Source: a virus
Reading direction: 5' to 3' (one strand)
Virus record (IMG/VR): IMGVR_UViG_3300026304_000010
Span: 1-20,452 of that record
Length of the DNA stretch: 20,452 nt
Under the pieces are notes generated by a model. The model was given only the letters and a program-made list of their open reading frames with translations. It was not told the origin of the DNA and did not search any database. Below are positions 14,744 to 20,198 of the stretch, piece by piece. A program made the position numbers and the translations under genes. Numbering within the stretch: the first letter of the stretch is position 1; each line of letters begins with the position of its first letter.

Positions 14744-15745
14744 ATGTCAATTGTTGATCCGCCTATGGTCAACAAGCTGATGCTTGTGCCTGAACAAAAT
14801 ACGTTCATAGGATCACAGCCCGGTTCTGCGCTTGTGATCCACAAGACGGCATCAGGGACGAGCGCCGAGGCTGTCGCAAACTTCTTTACCAATGACCCCA
14901 ACGGGTCATCAAGTCATTTCGTGATTGGACAAGATGGCGAAATTGTCCAGTGTGTGCATCTTGTTGATGGAGCCGGGGCCAATTGTTGTGTCGAAAACGG
15001 GTTCGATCCGTATTGGCAACAATTTAACCCGATGCATGTAGGATCATCGACAGGGACAAACCTCAATACGATCACTGTTTCTATTGAGCACTGTGACCCT
15101 GCTTCAGATAACAGCACGCCATTGACTAGCGCACAAAAGGCATCGTCTTTCAAGCTGGTCAAATGGCTTGTCGATCAGTATGGTTTTGATATCACGCCCG
15201 ATGGGCACGGGCAGATGGTTGATATTAAGGGGCACAACACGATAGACCCGATCAATCGCGCTCGTTGCCCTGGCAATTATCCGTGGGCTGAATTACAGAC
15301 CTACTTACAAGGAGGTGGAACTATGGGAGTACCGACAGGATGGCATGACGACGGAACGACACTGACCGCACCCAATGGACATAAAGTGGTGCATGGCTTT
15401 CGTGCGAAAGTACTGGCAGGATGGGATGCGGCTGATGTACCGCTCGAAGAAGAGCATCAGGTAGCGCATGTGGAGAACTACTACGCATCTGATGCGGGGG
15501 CTATCCAGACCTTCAGATTCGCACGCCTCTGCTATACCGCAGCGCGGGGCGTGTACAAGATGGGCATCGGCAACGAACTGCTCGGATGCGAGAAAGCGCT
15601 AGCCGCCTGTAAAGCAACGGCCGTGACTACCGTGCAAGGTGTGGATCCTGCCGCTGTCAAGGCATTTGAGGCGCAGGTGAGCATGCAGGCGCATCAGATT
15701 GTCATCGCGGCTCAGACGTTGGAGGGCCTGACGGTTCCGTTGTAG
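14744..15745 (+). CDS. Endolysin, N-acetylmuramoyl-L-alanine amidase (333 aa)
   Basis: Residues about 25-190 form an Amidase_2 domain, which cuts the bond between N-acetylmuramic acid and L-alanine in peptidoglycan. Likely zinc ligands are His33 ('VIHKT'), His164 ('KGHNTIDP') and Cys175 ('RARCPGNYP'). Other landmarks are 'SSHFVIGQDGEIVQ' with His58 and 'VSIEHCD' with Glu115. After a Gly-rich linker (190-193) the C-terminal part (194-333) begins 'GWHDDGTTLTAPNGHKVVHGF', likely a cell-wall-binding domain, and ends in a helical tail. No signal peptide is seen, so release needs a holin; a candidate is at 16570. The SD GGAAGGAGG is very strong. The gene's last 44 bp overlap an antisense gene. Confidence 0.9.
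   Translation: MSIVDPPMVNKLMLVPEQNTFIGSQPGSALVIHKTASGTSAEAVANFFTNDPNGSSSHFVIGQDGEIVQCVHLVDGAGANCCVENGFDPYWQQFNPMHVGSSTGTNLNTITVSIEHCDPASDNSTPLTSAQKASSFKLVKWLVDQYGFDITPDGHGQMVDIKGHNTIDPINRARCPGNYPWAELQTYLQGGGTMGVPTGWHDDGTTLTAPNGHKVVHGFRAKVLAGWDAADVPLEEEHQVAHVENYYASDAGAIQTFRFARLCYTAARGVYKMGIGNELLGCEKALAACKATAVTTVQGVDPAAVKAFEAQVSMQAHQIVIAAQTLEGLTVPL
15309..15316 (+). promoter_or_regulatory. Internal perfect ribosome-binding site in endolysin
   Basis: AAGGAGGT, fully complementary to the 3' end of bacterial 16S rRNA, lies 6 nt before an in-frame ATG (15323-15325, residue Met194), exactly at the domain border. It codes for the linker (Q-G-G), so the sequence does double duty. Confidence 0.75.
15323..15745 (+). 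CDS. Probable separate C-terminal endolysin domain (140 aa, internal start)
   Basis: Initiation at Met194 would give a 140-aa protein with only the 'TAPNGHKVVHGF' wall-binding-like domain and helical tail, lacking all amidase residues. Several known endolysins of Gram-positive phages (for example CD27L, CTP1L and enterococcal LysIME-EF1) make their binding domain this way, and it then assembles with full-length enzyme. Here the evidence is the perfect SD, the optimal spacing, the start in frame and the location at the domain linker. Not experimentally shown. Confidence 0.6.
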   Translation: MGVPTGWHDDGTTLTAPNGHKVVHGFRAKVLAGWDAADVPLEEEHQVAHVENYYASDAGAIQTFRFARLCYTAARGVYKMGIGNELLGCEKALAACKATAVTTVQGVDPAAVKAFEAQVSMQAHQIVIAAQTLEGLTVPL

Positions 15746-16007
15746 GCCATTCAGTGAGGTCGGGGATATGGGAGATAGGGTTATCCTCATCTTCTGTTAT
15801 CTCTGCCTTTGCTACTTCATAGGTGTATGGCTCAAAGTCATGGAGACTCAGGTTCTCGATGATATGCACAGCCAGGTCGTAGGCACGCTGGGCGATGATG
15901 TCTTCAGGCTCACGAATCAAATCATGCAGAGCCGTTTGCAGTTCTGACCAGAGCAGTCTAGCAAAGCCCTGGAAGTGTTCGTTTCGTTCTCGTTCGTTCT
16001 TATCCAT
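15702..16007 (-). CDS. Unknown acidic protein on the minus strand (101 aa)
   Basis: I chose the ATG at 16007. It gives a hydrophilic protein: an N-terminal helical region ('NEHFQGFARLLWSELQTALHDLI'), a middle helix and an acidic, proline-rich tail. There is no SD; TATAAT ends 7 bp before the ATG, so the mRNA may be leaderless. An in-frame start at 16049 would add 14 hydrophobic residues but would lie within the upstream terminator and upstream of the promoter. The 3' end overlaps the endolysin gene by 44 bp in antisense. No family recognised. Confidence 0.65.
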   Translation of the reverse strand: MDKNERERNEHFQGFARLLWSELQTALHDLIREPEDIIAQRAYDLAVHIIENLSLHDFEPYTYEVAKAEITEDEDNPISHIPDLTEWPTTEPSGPPTSEPR

Positions 16008-16010
16008 AGA

Positions 16011-16022
16011 AAGGATTATACC
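16011..16022 (-). promoter_or_regulatory. Extended -10 promoter (TGGTATAAT), probable leaderless start
   Basis: On the minus strand TGGTATAAT lies directly ahead of CCTTTCT and the ATG. The expected transcription start falls at or beside the A of the ATG. No good -35 is seen at 16-18 bp; the TG dinucleotide one base before TATAAT would compensate. Confidence 0.6.
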
Positions 16023-16026
16023 ATGC

Positions 16027-16060
16027 AAAACAACAAAAACGCCTCTCAACTCGGAGAGGC
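16027..16060 (-). terminator. Rho-independent terminator of the 134-aa gene
   Basis: On the minus strand a perfect 7-bp stem GCCTCTC/GAGAGGC with a 6-nt loop (16041-16060) is followed by GTTTTTGTTGTTTT. The hairpin overlaps the stop codon of the 134-aa gene and separates its transcript from the next promoter. Confidence 0.8.
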
Positions 16061-16450
16061 GGGAGAGGAAGCACTTTGAAGCGGCTGGTTGTATTCAGGC
16101 GTACTCTCATCGGGGTCGCATTGCCTGATTTTCCAGCTTTTGCGCGGCAATCCATAGGTATTGAAAGCCTGTTCGCGTGCATCGGCTTTATGCTCTGCCT
16201 GAATGTACTGCCCACATGTGCCGTCTTTCTGCTCAGCGTAGAACCAGTGAGACGCGCCATCGCCAATCGTCTCGTTCAGGCGGGCTGCTTTGGCATAGGC
16301 ATTCTGGCGGCTCTTGTATACCTTGCTGCCATCAACTGGACGACTGGTGTATCGGTCGGAAAGGTAGTTGATCGTCCATCCACCGATAACTTTGTACACT
16401 TTGTAGATTGGATAATACTTGGCTGGATAAATGGTAACGGTTTGGTTCAT
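16046..16450 (-). CDS. Unknown protein of an inverted accessory unit (134 aa)
   Basis: The start ATG at 16450 has an AAAGGA SD with 8-nt spacing. An in-frame start farther upstream would add 24 residues and lies in the operator region, so I reject it. The 134-aa product is basic and Tyr-rich at its N-terminus ('AKYYPIYKVYKVIGGWTINYLSDRY'). A central 'SKVYKSRQNAYAKAARLNETIG' helix follows, then 'HWFYAEQKD' and a Ser/Pro-rich tail. No domain is recognised. It has its own promoter, operators and terminator and faces against the late operon, the layout of a phage 'moron' gene. It could be expressed from a prophage and influence host or superinfection; this is inference. Confidence 0.65.
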   Translation of the reverse strand: MNQTVTIYPAKYYPIYKVYKVIGGWTINYLSDRYTSRPVDGSKVYKSRQNAYAKAARLNETIGDGASHWFYAEQKDGTCGQYIQAEHKADAREQAFNTYGLPRKSWKIRQCDPDESTPEYNQPLQSASSPASPS

Positions 16451-16480
16451 TGGTTCAATCCTTTCGTTTCTTTCAACTCT

Positions 16481-16498
16481 GTCATGCTTATTCATGAC
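16481..16498. promoter_or_regulatory. Palindromic operator site 1
   Basis: GTCATG-CTTATT-CATGAC is an inverted repeat with perfect 6-bp arms. It lies just downstream of the expected transcription start, where a bound protein would block elongation or initiation. It matches site 2. Confidence 0.6.
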
Positions 16499-16507
16499 TA
16501 TGATAAG

Positions 16508-16537
16508 AGTATACACTGTCATGATATATCATGTCAA
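16508..16537 (-). promoter_or_regulatory. Strong sigma70-type promoter for the 134-aa gene
   Basis: On the minus strand TTGACA (16532-16537) and TATACT (16508-16513) are separated by 18 bp, near consensus. The expected transcription start is near 16501, about 50 nt before the ATG. A palindromic operator covers the spacer. Confidence 0.75.
16518..16535. promoter_or_regulatory. Palindromic operator site 2 in the promoter spacer
   Basis: GTCATG-ATATAT-CATGTC contains a perfect 14-bp palindrome (16520-16533) that fills most of the gap between -10 and -35. CACT/AGTG arms outside it (16514-16517, 16537-16540) extend the dyad with one bulge. It shares the GTCATG-N6-CATG core with site 1, 37 bp away. 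Confidence 0.65.
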
Positions 16538-16569
16538 GTGTTTTGGCTATCAATTTAGGAGAACTTATC

Positions 16570-16872
16570 ATGAACAACAACAATCCACTCACAGAAATCA
16601 GCCTGCTCGTTTTGAGCGTTGCCATGCTGGCAGCCATGACGGTCTTGCTTGTCTTCGGCATAATCACGTATACCGAGGCGCTGAACTTTTTGATTATCGT
16701 CGCCGGGCTGTTCGGGGTGAACGTGGCAGCAAAGGCCCCTTCGCCTGCACAGCAACAACAACTTCAGCAACTCACACAGCAGGCGCTCTCGGTGCTGCCC
16801 ACGGTGGTAGCGGCTACCCAACAGCCTGCACCGACGCCACCACCGGCGGCCGTGCCACCAGAGACGAAATAG
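16570..16872 (+). CDS. Putative holin, two membrane helices (100 aa)
   Basis: TTAGGAGAA gives a good SD. After a short polar N-terminus there are two hydrophobic helices (about residues 9-31 and 37-55) joined by a short turn ('TYTEA'). A Gln-rich segment and a Pro-rich hydrophilic tail follow. The size, the two-helix layout and the closeness to the endolysin support a holin that opens the membrane for the amidase. It is separated from the endolysin by two leftward genes, so its promoter must lie in 16451-16569 or transcription must read through. Other membrane functions are possible. Confidence 0.6.
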   Translation: MNNNNPLTEISLLVLSVAMLAAMTVLLVFGIITYTEALNFLIIVAGLFGVNVAAKAPSPAQQQQLQQLTQQALSVLPTVVAATQQPAPTPPPAAVPPETK

Positions 16873-16879
16873 GCGAATC

Positions 16880-16888
16880 TGCTATAAT
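16880..16888 (+). promoter_or_regulatory. Extended -10 promoter TGCTATAAT
   Basis: TGC-TATAAT stands 18 bp before the ATG of the next gene and immediately after the holin stop. The -35 region is poor; the TG-n extension fits an extended -10 class. It would start transcription of the 16907-19315 gene chain independently of the late operon. Confidence 0.55.
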
Positions 16889-16906
16889 AGGCAAAAGGGA
16901 GGATGC

Positions 16907-17260
16907 ATGAGCAACAACGACGCACAGATAGCTGACAGCCCAAATTATCGTCGAGCCTGGAATGACCTGCGGCGGATGTGGGCAGATCATCCATTGGTTC
17001 AGGCGCTCTCTAATAAGCCTGGAGATAAAACGGAAAGGAGGGCAGCGAGTATGGCAATACTACCCGAGGGCGATTTTCATTACCTCCACCTACCACCGGA
17101 AAAGGTGAAGTACACGCCGCCGATTGTGGATGACGCGGGCATAGACATCTACAACCGCGTGCCGGACAAGTTGAAGCAGGAGATACGCGACAACATCTGG
17201 AAGTACCTCGAGCAGGTGCAGCGCGATTATCCGCCTGAGCCACGAGCGGAGGGCGCATGA
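16907..17260 (+). CDS. Unknown protein with AWxxL...HPLVQ motif (117 aa)
   Basis: GGGAGG lies only 3 nt before this ATG. Residues 17-34 carry 'AWNDLRRMWADHPLVQAL', a motif repeated in the 240-aa protein encoded at 17583. A second, better spaced SD (AAGGAGG at 17035-17041) precedes an in-frame ATG at 17051 (Met49), so a 69-aa product may also be made. The C-terminal part has a basic helix ('VPDKLKQEIRDNIWKYLEQVQRDY'). The stop overlaps the next start (ATGA). Function not recognised. Confidence 0.65.
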   Translation: MSNNDAQIADSPNYRRAWNDLRRMWADHPLVQALSNKPGDKTERRAASMAILPEGDFHYLHLPPEKVKYTPPIVDDAGIDIYNRVPDKLKQEIRDNIWKYLEQVQRDYPPEPRAEGA

Positions 17261-17583
17261 ATGAGATAGATGCCAAAGTGCTTGCAGCAGCGCAAGACTA
17301 TAATCGTGAATGGGGCAAACCTCCAGCATTAGTGGTCGTTCATCCTGAAATAGCGAAGCGCATGACCACTACGCGCTTTCTTTTTCCTAAGCTGCCCGAG
17401 CTTGATATGAGCGCATTTCTACAAGTCGAAAGTCCGCCACCTTGTGGTATCGACACCATTAATGTAGAGGTAAAGATACTGGATACCTCTCGTATGGAAC
17501 CACTGGAATATGTCCTCTCTTCTGACAGGATTGATTGCCTGAATGAATATCAGGTTATGGAAGTGCTTATGAGGAAATTTTGA
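17257..17583 (+). CDS. Unknown soluble protein (108 aa)
   Basis: Coupled to the previous gene by a 4-bp ATGA overlap, and to the next by a TGATG arrangement. The product is a soluble alpha/beta protein: an N-terminal helix, a strand 'PALVVVHPEIAKRM', and a mixed C-terminus ('INVEVKILD', 'YVLSSDRIDCLNEYQVMEVLMRKF'). There are no metal motifs, signal peptide or membrane segments. No family recognised. Confidence 0.6.
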   Translation: MNEIDAKVLAAAQDYNREWGKPPALVVVHPEIAKRMTTTRFLFPKLPELDMSAFLQVESPPPCGIDTINVEVKILDTSRMEPLEYVLSSDRIDCLNEYQVMEVLMRKF

Positions 17584-18305
17584 TGAACGACGATCAATGG
17601 GCGGATGCAATAGACAAGATGGTAACCGGGCTAGAGCAGTATAATGCATCAATCCACGCTCTTGGAAAGAAGAGCAACAACGATACACAACCATTGGGGT
17701 ATCAAGTACCTGAAGAGTTGCCATATCAAGCCTATGATAAGCCTGTAGAAGAGCAACCGGCATTTCTCTGGAAAGCTTTCCAGCAAGCAAAAGAAGCCTG
17801 GAAAGCGTCGATTAGGAAGCGTTTAGAGGAAGACGTGAAATTACTCGCGCCTGAGCAGGGACTAAAAAGCGAATGGTGGGAGAAAGAGCAGGCCAGATTG
17901 CTAGCGGCTGCTAAATGGGACGAGGGCTTTGGTTCAAGCTATCCAGACGAGAAACGGGCCTATCTTGAGAAGTGGGGGCCAATCGCGGAACAGCAGTACA
18001 AGCAGGAAGAGCCAGAGCAGCCACTTTTGATAGATGATCCTCTGCAAACAGAAGAACAGATGGCTCAGGCCCAAAAGGCCTGGGATGAACTAAAGAAGCA
18101 TCCCCTTGTGCAGGTCTTGACACAACGTTACCAGGAAGCACAAGAGCACGTACATGGACCGTTCGTGTTCTTGATGAACCAGAACCACAATGCGCTGCGG
18201 GGCTGTGTTACCTGTGGCGCTACGTGGGTTGGCCTCATGGCTGGTGAGGCGAAGGGCCTCGTGTGGCATCCTGTCGGGGAATTGCCGGAGGAAGAAGAGG
18301 AGTGA
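17583..18305 (+). CDS. Unknown acidic helical protein with CxxC (240 aa)
   Basis: The ATG at 17583 shares a base with the previous stop. A TTG one codon earlier is possible but less likely. The protein is rich in Glu, Gln, Lys and Trp, and mainly helical to residue about 190. Residues 166-177 ('AWDELKKHPLVQVL') repeat the motif of the 117-aa protein. The end carries Cys208-x2-Cys211 ('GCVTCGATWVG') preceded by several His ('EHVHG', 'NQNHN'), possibly a small zinc site, and a Glu-rich tail. Function unknown; adaptor or DNA-associated roles are only guesses. Confidence 0.6.
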   Translation: MNDDQWADAIDKMVTGLEQYNASIHALGKKSNNDTQPLGYQVPEELPYQAYDKPVEEQPAFLWKAFQQAKEAWKASIRKRLEEDVKLLAPEQGLKSEWWEKEQARLLAAAKWDEGFGSSYPDEKRAYLEKWGPIAEQQYKQEEPEQPLLIDDPLQTEEQMAQAQKAWDELKKHPLVQVLTQRYQEAQEHVHGPFVFLMNQNHNALRGCVTCGATWVGLMAGEAKGLVWHPVGELPEEEEE

Positions 18306-18508
18306 TGAGCGATGAGCAGCGGGATTATGTCGTGATGCTTGATTTTCAGTTCTTAGGCATACACGTACTGGCTGAGAATGAAGAGCAGGCCCGTGAACTT
18401 GTGCTAGCAGCGCTAGATAATCTCCATACCGAACGAGAACCAACCGGCATCGCGGGCATTGAGTACGGGCTGAGAAGTACAAAAGTTCTGCCCGTTGAAG
18501 AGGGATGA
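18305..18508 (+). CDS. Small unknown protein (67 aa)
   Basis: The start overlaps the preceding stop (TGATG), and GGAGGAAGAAGAGGAG upstream provides SD sequence. The protein has a beta-alpha-beta pattern: 'YVVMLDFQFLGIHVLAENEEQARELVLAALDNL' followed by 'TGIAGIEYGLRSTKVLPV'. The 'V.A.neeeAr..vl.a' style occurs in many small phage proteins of unknown function. Another in-frame start upstream would read into the 240-aa gene and is not preferred. Confidence 0.6.
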   Translation: MSDEQRDYVVMLDFQFLGIHVLAENEEQARELVLAALDNLHTEREPTGIAGIEYGLRSTKVLPVEEG

Positions 18509-18511
18509 GTA

Positions 18512-18742
18512 ATGCAATTCGATGAAAGCTATATGCAGGTAGCAAAAGAAGTGCTGGATGAATTGGACCGGTATAAGGGATATTCATACGCCAGCCGTTT
18601 TCAAAGCCCCACTGACATCTCACGCCTGGCAGTTGCCATAGAGCGCGCCGTAGAACATCGCCTGGCAGGTAACGCATGCGCGCATGAGGAGCAATGCAAA
18701 GGGATAGAATATGTCGGTGGGCACTATCAAGAGGGAAAGTGA
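18512..18742 (+). CDS. Small unknown helical protein (76 aa)
   Basis: The ATG is 3 nt after the previous stop, with GAGGG as SD inside that gene's end. The product is predicted helical and charged ('YMQVAKEVLDELDRYKGYSY', 'DISRLAVAIERAVEHRLAG'), with two Cys near the C-terminus (Cys55 and Cys62 by count from the start, approximate). No family recognised. Confidence 0.6.
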   Translation: MQFDESYMQVAKEVLDELDRYKGYSYASRFQSPTDISRLAVAIERAVEHRLAGNACAHEEQCKGIEYVGGHYQEGK

Positions 18743-18767
18743 ATAACACAGAAAGGAGGAATAAGCT

Positions 18768-19049
18768 ATGCCAGAAGAAGATCAGAACCTGGGAGCGACC
18801 GTTGATGCAGCTGCGGCTGAAGAAGTTGCGCCTTCGCCGAAACGAGGACCGGGCGGTAAGTTCGTCTCGGCTGCCGATGCACCTGTCAGTTCAGGCAATT
18901 GCGCCGGTGAGTTGGTTGAAGTGGGCTCACCCGAAGGTGTGACGTACAACACGTATGAGTGCCAGGTGTGCCATCAAGTCCTGCACGTCGGCCTGGAAGA
19001 CCTGGACGAGAATGGGCTGCCAGGTGAGCATTCGCCTCTGGGCGTCTAG
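18768..19049 (+). CDS. Small putative zinc-binding protein (93 aa)
   Basis: AAAGGAGGAATAAGCT gives a very strong SD. After an acidic, Ala-rich N-terminus there is a 'KRGPGGKFVS' segment, then Cys45 and Cys65-x2-Cys68 with His69 and His73 ('YECQVCHQVLHVG'), which could bind one zinc. The overall pattern resembles small phage proteins that carry a half zinc ribbon. Function unknown. The stop directly abuts the GTG start of a 46-aa membrane protein. Confidence 0.65.
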   Translation: MPEEDQNLGATVDAAAAEEVAPSPKRGPGGKFVSAADAPVSSGNCAGELVEVGSPEGVTYNTYECQVCHQVLHVGLEDLDENGLPGEHSPLGV

Positions 19050-19190
19050 GTGGGACAGGTCATCTTTGACATCGTTATTGGCGTGCTTTCGCTCTCTAGC
19101 CTCGTCATGGGCACAATTACCTCTATCCTTCTACGCAGAAGAAACGAGGAGCTGCGCCGCTACTGGCATGAGAGAAGGGGGCAGCCATGA
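19050..19190 (+). CDS. Tiny membrane protein, GTG start (46 aa)
   Basis: The GTG follows the previous TAG without a gap, so re-initiation is likely; no clear SD is seen. Residues about 3-27 ('QVIFDIVIGVLSLSSLVMGTITSIL') are hydrophobic, followed by a very basic tail ('LRRRNEELRRYWHERRGQP'). By the positive-inside rule the tail is cytoplasmic and the N-terminus outside. It overlaps the next gene by 4 bp (ATGA). Possible role in lysis control or membrane protection; unproven. Confidence 0.55.
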   Translation: MGQVIFDIVIGVLSLSSLVMGTITSILLRRRNEELRRYWHERRGQP

Positions 19191-19315
19191 GGCGCAAGAG
19201 AGCGGATCACCGCGTCACCAGCGATATGACGGTCTATGCACGGCGAGCACTGCTTCTCGGCCTTGCGGCCCTTGCGGTGCTCGTACTCATCGGCGTTGTG
19301 CTCGTCATGCGGTGA
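19187..19315 (+). CDS. Tiny membrane protein with basic N-terminus (42 aa)
   Basis: The ATG overlaps the preceding stop, and GAAGGGGG supplies an SD. A basic N-terminal half ('MRRKRADHR...YARR') precedes a single hydrophobic helix ('ALLLGLAALAVLVLIGVVLVM') that ends the protein. The expected topology is N-in, C-out, opposite in order to the 46-aa partner. Last gene of the rightward chain, before a strong terminator. A holin/antiholin-type or other small membrane partner role is possible. Confidence 0.55.
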   Translation: MRRKRADHRVTSDMTVYARRALLLGLAALAVLVLIGVVLVMR

Positions 19316-19321
19316 CACGAA

Positions 19322-19349
19322 GGGGCCGCGCCAACCTCAGCGCGGCCCC
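19322..19349. terminator. Perfect 10-bp hairpin between converging gene groups
   Basis: GGGGCCGCGC and GCGCGGCCCC pair perfectly around an 8-nt loop, 7 bp after the last rightward stop and 12 bp from the leftward stop at 19362. The T-tract is weak on both sides, but a stem this GC-rich between converging genes is most likely a bidirectional terminator. Confidence 0.7.
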
Positions 19350-19361
19350 ATGCTTGACTTA

Positions 19362-19589
19362 CTAGCAATCGCATGGATCACGGAAACGTCCCAGGTACAC
19401 CACCTGGTTCTCAGGTGTGGCTGGCACAACCACGTATTTACGCATGACGGCGATCTTTGCGCCACAATCGATGCAGGAGCCGATGCGCTCTTCGTCCTCA
19501 TCGAGACGAGCGCGATGTTGCTGCAATAACGCCGTGAAGTCATCATTCGTCATGTTCTGATACACCTGTTTCCACTCTTGATCGGTCAT
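19362..19589 (-). CDS. Small four-cysteine protein (75 aa)
   Basis: The AAAGGA SD is preceded by the shared hairpin leader. The N-terminal half is helical and charged ('QEWKQVYQNMTNDDFTALLQQHRARLDEDEER'). Cys39-x2-Cys42 ('CIDCGAKI') and Cys73-x-Cys75 at the very end could complete a zinc site. It resembles small zinc-ribbon-like phage proteins with unknown targets. Last gene of the leftward cluster. Confidence 0.6.
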   Translation of the reverse strand: MTDQEWKQVYQNMTNDDFTALLQQHRARLDEDEERIGSCIDCGAKIAVMRKYVVVPATPENQVVYLGRFRDPCDC

Positions 19590-19608
19590 TGTCTGATCCT
19601 TTCTTTCT

Positions 19609-19620
19609 GCCCTTGCGGGC
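19609..19620 (-). promoter_or_regulatory. Leader hairpin 1, GCCC-GCAA-GGGC
   Basis: On the minus strand the hairpin has a GNRA-type loop, stands directly after the stop of the upstream gene and runs straight into AGAAAGAAAGGA, the SD of the 75-aa gene. One of three similar leaders in the cluster. Confidence 0.6.
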
Positions 19621-19622
19621 CA

Positions 19623-19895
19623 CTAATCCCACTTGAGCTTGCGCAGGGCATCGCTGTATTCTGCCCTGGCATCAAGATCAGCTTCCTTGCTTTCCGCCTG
19701 GAAGGGGCTGGCATAGCCCTCGGCAACGGAGCCTGAATACTGTACCTCAAATGGGAAGATGGACTTGAGATGCGCTGTTTCAAAGTTGCCTGCCTCCAGG
19801 TCGGAGGCAAGAATATCACATGTTGTCCCATCGGGGAGAGCTCCAAGAAACTGTGTCAACTCACCAAAAGATGGGATAGATGTTGTAATGGTCAT
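19623..19895 (-). CDS. Small unknown protein (90 aa)
   Basis: I chose the ATG at 19895, which follows the hairpin leader and AGAAAGGCAGAG. A longer in-frame start at 19928 would cover the leader and overlap the upstream gene. The protein starts with 'SFGELTQFLGALPDGTTCDILASDLEAG' and has a central 'IFPFEVQYSGSVAEGY'. It is soluble and mildly acidic, with no motif recognised. Confidence 0.55.
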   Translation of the reverse strand: MTITTSIPSFGELTQFLGALPDGTTCDILASDLEAGNFETAHLKSIFPFEVQYSGSVAEGYASPFQAESKEADLDARAEYSDALRKLKWD

Positions 19896-19909
19896 TGCTC
19901 TGCCTTTCT

Positions 19910-19921
19910 GCCCTGTCGGGC
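19910..19921 (-). promoter_or_regulatory. Leader hairpin 2, GCCC-GACA-GGGC
   Basis: Same stem and same position relative to the following AGAAAGG and ATG as leader 1; the tetraloop differs (GACA). It sits between the 72-aa and 90-aa genes. Confidence 0.6.
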
Positions 19922-19924
19922 TAC

Positions 19925-20143
19925 TCATTTGTACCTGGCATACTTGCTGCGGATGACGAACTCGACATCCCCGTCGTCTAATAGATCAACATGGGCTTCT
20001 GGATAATCGCTGTGGGACCAGGTCATGACCCACCCATTTGTGCCCTGTAAGAGCGTATTGACGGTGACATCTCTGCCTGCGAACTTTGCCAGTACGACCT
20101 TTTTTTCATTGAGCGCTTGTTGTGCTTCTTGTACAGTTGCCAT
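19925..20143 (-). CDS. Small unknown protein (72 aa)
   Basis: The third hairpin leader and an AAAGGAA SD precede the ATG. The N-terminus is helical ('VQEAQQALNEKKVVLAKFAG'). A beta-rich part follows ('VTVNTLLQGTNGWVMTW', 'AHVDLLDDGDVEFVIRSKY'). There are no Cys motifs, membrane segments or signal peptide. It belongs to the leftward cluster of small genes. No family recognised. Confidence 0.6.
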   Translation of the reverse strand: MATVQEAQQALNEKKVVLAKFAGRDVTVNTLLQGTNGWVMTWSHSDYPEAHVDLLDDGDVEFVIRSKYARYK

Positions 20144-20161
20144 TGTCGTTCCTTTCTTTCT

Positions 20162-20175
20162 GCCCAGGTCAGGGC
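20162..20175 (-). promoter_or_regulatory. Leader hairpin 3, GCCC-N6-GGGC
   Basis: On the minus strand GCCC-TGACCT-GGGC runs into AGAAAGAAAGGAACGACA and the ATG of the 72-aa gene. The stem and the SD-side sequence match leader 1; only the loop differs in sequence and length. Confidence 0.6.
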
Positions 20176-20198
20176 TGCCACCACGGGCGGGCGGGCGG

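Noticed and set aside
16008-16049. Upstream start at 16049 for the 101-aa minus gene
   Set aside because: It would put the start codon inside the terminator hairpin and upstream of the extended -10 promoter.
16076-16558. Plus-strand open frame of 160 codons with hydrophobic stretches, opposite the 134-aa gene
   Set aside because: It starts at a TTG without an SD, runs through the minus-strand promoter and operators, and the minus gene has SD, promoter and terminator in the right places.
18090-18749. Minus-strand open frame of 219 codons
   Set aside because: It lies against three rightward genes joined by coupled stop/start junctions; it is Arg/Leu/His-rich and has no SD.
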